Positions 60,723 through 64,000 of a stretch of DNA of 64,000 nucleotides are shown piece by piece (position 1 is the stretch's first letter; the number at the start of each line of letters is the position of its first letter). The notes under the pieces are model-generated. The model was not told where the DNA came from, did no database searches, and worked only from the letters and a program-made list of their open reading frames with translations. The translations under genes and the position numbers were made by a program. This stretch comes from Bacillota bacterium (lineage in GTDB: Bacteria; Bacillota; Clostridia; Lachnospirales; Lachnospiraceae), in contig JAEWMB010000007.1 in assembly GCA_023457255.1 (NCBI GenBank), positions 1 through 64,000 of the forward strand, given 5' to 3'.

Positions 60723-61826
60723 TTAAAGAATAGAAGCTATCTTAAGTTCATTACGTTTTGATAAATCTATAAACTGGTTATCAACTTTTACGACCGGGCG
60801 GGATAGATTATTTTTGTTAATCATAACGACCTCTCCAACCAAAGAATTACTAAGGCTCACGGTTGCATTAATGTAACATTGAGCGAGCCCTTCAAGGAAT
60901 GGAAGGAGATAGGCTGCATCGTACTTTTGATAGCCTTCCTTTTCAAAGTTCTCAAGCACTTCAAAAGGACAGATTTCCTTACGATAAACACGTTTTGCGG
61001 TCATTGCATCATACACATCCGCTATTGCTAATATTTTTGCAAAAGGAGAGATATCCTTAGAGGAAAGCTGATTCGGATATCCACTGCCGTCACAGCGTTC
61101 GTGGTGCATGAGTATAGCTTCTTTTACACGTGAGTCAATCTTCTTATCCTTCACAAGTTCATATCCCATAACCGGGTGCTGGTGAACGTATTCGAGTTCC
61201 TTCTTATTGAGTGCAGTTGGTTTTTGCATAATGTCCTTTGGTAGTTTTAGTTTACCAATGTCATGCAATAACCCGGCGAGCATAAGCTGTTCTGCATCAT
61301 GAACATTAAAATTTAGCCAGGTAGCAAAGGAAAAGCAAATTAACGATACATTAAGAGAATGTACATAGATTTGATCGTCTAAATCTCGAATACATTGTAA
61401 CATATCGAAAGTTCTTAATGAACTTCGGCATTCTTTTAAAAGCTGTTCAACCGAATCCAGCAGCTTAATTTCATCATACGGCAAAGAAGTTGTCCCAGTC
61501 AGAGCTAAATATGAGTCTTTTAGTGTTAGGATACTATCCATATAATATTTTTTGAATTTTTTAAATTCTATGGAATTTTTTAAAGCAGTGATATGTTCGG
61601 ATGGTTTTATGGTCTGTTTCTTCACTAAAGTATTTGGTATGTAAACAAAAATCTCCTTAATTGCATGAATTTTTAGTTTTGTTATACTTCTTGTGGTTAC
61701 CATCGTATTGCGGGAAAGGATACGTTCATTCCTTGCATTATACACATCCTCTGCAACAATCATTCCAGACACAACTTGAGATACCGGAATATTTACTATG
61801 TTCATAGAAATTTGAAACCTCCCCAA
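60723..61826 (-). CDS. HD-GYP domain protein (cyclic-di-GMP phosphodiesterase type)
   Basis: 367 residues. An N-terminal domain of about 110 residues (DUF3391-like: VNIPVSQVVSGMIVAEDVYN, RNTMVTTRSITKLKIHAI) precedes the HD-GYP domain with HVHSLNVSLI, LLHDIGKLKLPKDI (about 186), HHERCDGSGYPNQL (GYP motif about 245) and ADVYDAMTAKRVYRKE. All HD metal ligands and GYP are kept. Family members hydrolyse cyclic di-GMP to pGpG or GMP. A short C-terminal segment (SLVGEVVMINKNNLSRPVVK) completes it. Monocistronic; no receiver or membrane segment is fused. Confidence 0.93.
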   Translation of the reverse strand: MGRFQISMNIVNIPVSQVVSGMIVAEDVYNARNERILSRNTMVTTRSITKLKIHAIKEIFVYIPNTLVKKQTIKPSEHITALKNSIEFKKFKKYYMDSILTLKDSYLALTGTTSLPYDEIKLLDSVEQLLKECRSSLRTFDMLQCIRDLDDQIYVHSLNVSLICFSFATWLNFNVHDAEQLMLAGLLHDIGKLKLPKDIMQKPTALNKKELEYVHQHPVMGYELVKDKKIDSRVKEAILMHHERCDGSGYPNQLSSKDISPFAKILAIADVYDAMTAKRVYRKEICPFEVLENFEKEGYQKYDAAYLLPFLEGLAQCYINATVSLSNSLVGEVVMINKNNLSRPVVKVDNQFIDLSKRNELKIASIL

Positions 61827-61955
61827 GGTTAATCATACAAATTCTACCACAATTATAAATGCTCTTCCCAAAATAAACAATACTTTTCTGTGTTTTTGTG
61901 TGGAAGTATGCTATAATAAGGAAAATAAAAAAATGGCTGGAAAGGTGGATGAATC

Positions 61956-63041
61956 TTGAATTTTATTCATGTTGCGGATATCCATCTCGGTGCTGCTCCT
62001 GAGTCAGAGCGCGGCTTTGATATCAACCGAGAGAAGGAGATCTACGATAGTTTTCAATATGTAATATCAGAATGTGAAGAAAAAAAAATTGACCTGTTAT
62101 TGATTTCCGGTGACTTATTTCACAAGCAGCCATTGCTTCGAGAGTTAAAAGAAGTTAATTATATATTTTCAAAATTAACTCATACCAAGGTGGTATTCAT
62201 TGCGGGTAATCATGATTATATTGGTCCCCGTTCAAATTATATAAATTTTAACTGGTGCGGCTGTGTTTTTATGCTTAGCAGCGGTGACATGGACAGTATA
62301 TATTTTGAGGAATTAAATACAGAGGTCTATGGACTAAGCTATTTAAGCAGAGAAATCTTTGAACCAAAGTATGATTCTATGATACCTGGGGTGGAAGAAC
62401 GTATCAATGTCTTACTGGCACATGGCGGGAATGAGAATAATATACCGATAAACTATAAAAGAGTAGATGGGGCTGGTTTTGATTATGTTGCATTAGGTCA
62501 TTTTCATAAGCCGCAATTAATTTCGGAAAGAATGGCTTATGCAGGTTCGTTGGAACCATTATCAAAAGGAGAGCCTTTACGGCACGGTTTTTATTATGGA
62601 GAGATAACCAAAGAGAAAGCCGAAACGGAAGGCGGCTATGAATCAAAGTTATCATTAACCTTTGTCCCGATTGCATGCAGAGAGTATATTAAAAAAGAGA
62701 TTGAAGTAACTCCGGATATGTTAAGTACACAAATCGTTGATTTTGCAAGGGCTCTTATAACCGAAAACGGGAGTCAGAATTTTTATCAATTTGTACTCGT
62801 TGGAAAAACAGAACCATCGATACTTCTTGACTTAGAGGATTTCTATCGATTGGGTTACGTAACGGAGGTTTTAAACCACACTTTGCCGGATTATGATTTT
62901 GATTCTTTATATGAGGAAAATAAAGATAATTTGATTGGCAGCTATATCCGCCGCATACGGGAACGTGATGCGAACAATAATCTGGTTAACAAGGCGTTAT
63001 ATTATGGAATTGAAGCACTGCTTAATACTAAGGAAAGGTAG
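61956..63041 (+). CDS. yhaO: Calcineurin-like DNA exonuclease, YhaO/SbcD type
   Basis: 361 residues from TTG 61956, with AAAGGTGGA 8-9 nt upstream. Metallophosphoesterase motifs: FIHVADIHLGA, LLISGDLFHK, IAGNHDYIGP, LLAHGGNENN, and ALGHFHKPQ. The C-terminal 100 residues are the capping part. It forms the nuclease half of a YhaO-YhaN (SbcDC, Mre11-Rad50-like) pair with the next gene, 8 nt downstream, handling DNA double-strand ends. Confidence 0.92.
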   Translation: MNFIHVADIHLGAAPESERGFDINREKEIYDSFQYVISECEEKKIDLLLISGDLFHKQPLLRELKEVNYIFSKLTHTKVVFIAGNHDYIGPRSNYINFNWCGCVFMLSSGDMDSIYFEELNTEVYGLSYLSREIFEPKYDSMIPGVEERINVLLAHGGNENNIPINYKRVDGAGFDYVALGHFHKPQLISERMAYAGSLEPLSKGEPLRHGFYYGEITKEKAETEGGYESKLSLTFVPIACREYIKKEIEVTPDMLSTQIVDFARALITENGSQNFYQFVLVGKTEPSILLDLEDFYRLGYVTEVLNHTLPDYDFDSLYEENKDNLIGSYIRRIRERDANNNLVNKALYYGIEALLNTKER

Positions 63042-63049
63042 GAGGTTAA

Positions 63050-64000
63050 GTGATTATTAAGGAATTACACCCGGGGCATTTTGGAAAGTTTCATAATGCT
63101 GATATGAAACTTACTTCTGGGATTAATGTGATATATGGTAAAAATGAAGCAGGAAAATCAACCCTCCATGCATTTATAAAAGGGATGCTATTTGGCATTG
63201 AGAGGCTTAGGGGAAGAGCAGGGAAAGAAGACCTTTATGTAAAATATCAGCCATGGGATACCCCTGGAGCTTATCAAGGCAGCATGGTACTTACGGTGGG
63301 GGGAGAGGACTATCGTATCATCCGCAGCTTTTATAAAAAGGAAAGAAGCATTAAAATTATTCAGGAAAGCACCGGAAGGGAATTGTCAGATGCGGAACTT
63401 GGAATAAGTGCTATTATTCCCGGACTTACGGAGAGTATCTATAGAAATACCATTAGTATTGAGCAGTTAAGGGCCAAAACAGAATACGAACTGGCAGAAG
63501 AATTAAAAAACTATATTACAAACCTTTCTATGTCAAAAAGTAAGGAAGTTGATGTAAACGGTGCTATTCACTATCTAGTGGATAAGAAAAAGAAATTAGA
63601 AAAGCAGCTTCCCGAAGGTAGATTAGAAGTGCTAGCCGGTGAGTTAAAAGAATTACAGGACATGCTTAAAGAATTAGATGATCTAAGTTCAGAACTTACG
63701 AAGTTAAAGAAGAGGTTGGAATATTTAGAGAATAAGCAGAAGGAATATGACCGCAGTACCAATCGGGAGAAAATGGAGAAGGTTTCCTATTACCCTGCTG
63801 TTCTTGAGAAGTTTAAGCGGTTTCTCGAGATGGAGCAAGCTGCCGGGAAGGCAGAAGAAAAGCTGGACAACTTAGGGGAGAAGGCAAAAAAACAAGTGGG
63901 TGAATTAGATAACAGTAATACCATCAGAGAGCATCTAAAAGAACTTGAAGAATTGCATCAGAGAAAACAAGAACTTGAAGAGGAGCGTAAGGAAAAGCAA
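63050..64000 (+). CDS. yhaN: SMC-like ATPase, YhaN/SbcC type (3' end cut by window edge)
   Basis: 317 codons up to the window edge, from GTG 63050 with GGAGG 4 nt before it. The N-terminal ATPase half is seen: IIKELHPGHFGKFHNADMKL, Walker A YGKNEAGKST, MLFGIERLRG. From about residue 180 a coiled coil begins (ELKELQDMLKELDDLSSELT, KKRLEYLENKQKEYDRST). The signature and Walker B lie beyond the edge. Partner of the YhaO nuclease. Could be named SbcC in other schemes; the RLRGRAGKEDLYVKYQPW text is typical of YhaN. Confidence 0.92.
   Translation, partial: MIIKELHPGHFGKFHNADMKLTSGINVIYGKNEAGKSTLHAFIKGMLFGIERLRGRAGKEDLYVKYQPWDTPGAYQGSMVLTVGGEDYRIIRSFYKKERSIKIIQESTGRELSDAELGISAIIPGLTESIYRNTISIEQLRAKTEYELAEELKNYITNLSMSKSKEVDVNGAIHYLVDKKKKLEKQLPEGRLEVLAGELKELQDMLKELDDLSSELTKLKKRLEYLENKQKEYDRSTNREKMEKVSYYPAVLEKFKRFLEMEQAAGKAEEKLDNLGEKAKKQVGELDNSNTIREHLKELEELHQRKQELEEERKEKQ

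Overview
The window looks like a chromosomal segment of a low-GC, anaerobic, saccharolytic clostridium, most likely a Lachnospiraceae member (Lachnoclostridium-like). This rests on gene content: three different [FeFe]-hydrogenases, a reverse rubrerythrin, a T-box leader, SpoIIE-type phosphatase, DUF1540 cysteine-rich protein, intracellular GH13 and GH26 glycosidases, and AT-rich intergenic DNA. No species-level claim can be made from sequence reading alone.

Layout. 1-6.7 kb is an accessory patch: the 5' part of a secreted alpha/beta-hydrolase, decayed coding DNA between direct repeats, an AAA ATPase whose TOPRIM-like partner is truncated, then an ABC exporter preceded by a short leader peptide and mutually exclusive RNA hairpins, and an XRE regulator. 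6.9-11.1 kb is a two-component system followed by an ABC-2 transporter. 11.1-12.3 kb holds a 23-bp tandem repeat array, a T-box leader and the GNAT acetyltransferase it precedes. 12.5-18.6 kb is a malto-oligosaccharide island (binding lipoprotein, two permeases, GH13 enzyme, divergent LacI regulator with two operators). 18.7-24.5 kb is a patchy zone: tRNA-Asn, tRNA-Cys, an integrase remnant, two small exported/membrane proteins, a nucleotidyltransferase-like protein, Lgt and an XRE regulator with a glycine-punctuated pentapeptide repeat. 24.9-31.4 kb is a cell-envelope region: two paralogous secreted proteins, a LysM amidase and a second amidase-domain protein. 31.6-39 kb is a GntR regulator with a membrane protein, a three-gene ABC-2 transporter and a NarL-type two-component system. 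39.2-43.6 kb holds reverse rubrerythrin, DUF1540 protein, Ddl, GH26 mannanase-like protein and a lethal-factor-like metalloprotease homologue.

43.7-54.5 kb, all on the minus strand, is the metabolic centrepiece. A DegV protein is followed by a small [2Fe-2S] protein, a PAS-containing putative sensory [FeFe]-hydrogenase (HydS type), a SpoIIE/PP2C phosphatase and a group-B-like [FeFe]-hydrogenase. Then comes a separate electron-bifurcating type HydC-HydB-HydA set plus a second small [2Fe-2S] protein. A plausible reading is an H2/redox-sensing branch sitting next to the catalytic branch. A 31-bp hairpin-bearing repeat occurs three times inside this region. 55.1-64 kb carries asnS, a queT-like transporter with a structured leader, an XRE membrane regulator, two effector-binding-domain proteins (one an AraC remnant lacking its DNA-binding core), an HD-GYP phosphodiesterase and a YhaO/YhaN (SbcD/SbcC-like) pair running off the right edge.

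The observations I consider most worth following are the leader-peptide/alternative-hairpin arrangement before the ABC exporter (3535-3702), the sensory-hydrogenase module with its repeated hairpin element, the T-box in front of a stand-alone acetyltransferase, and the queT leader fold.
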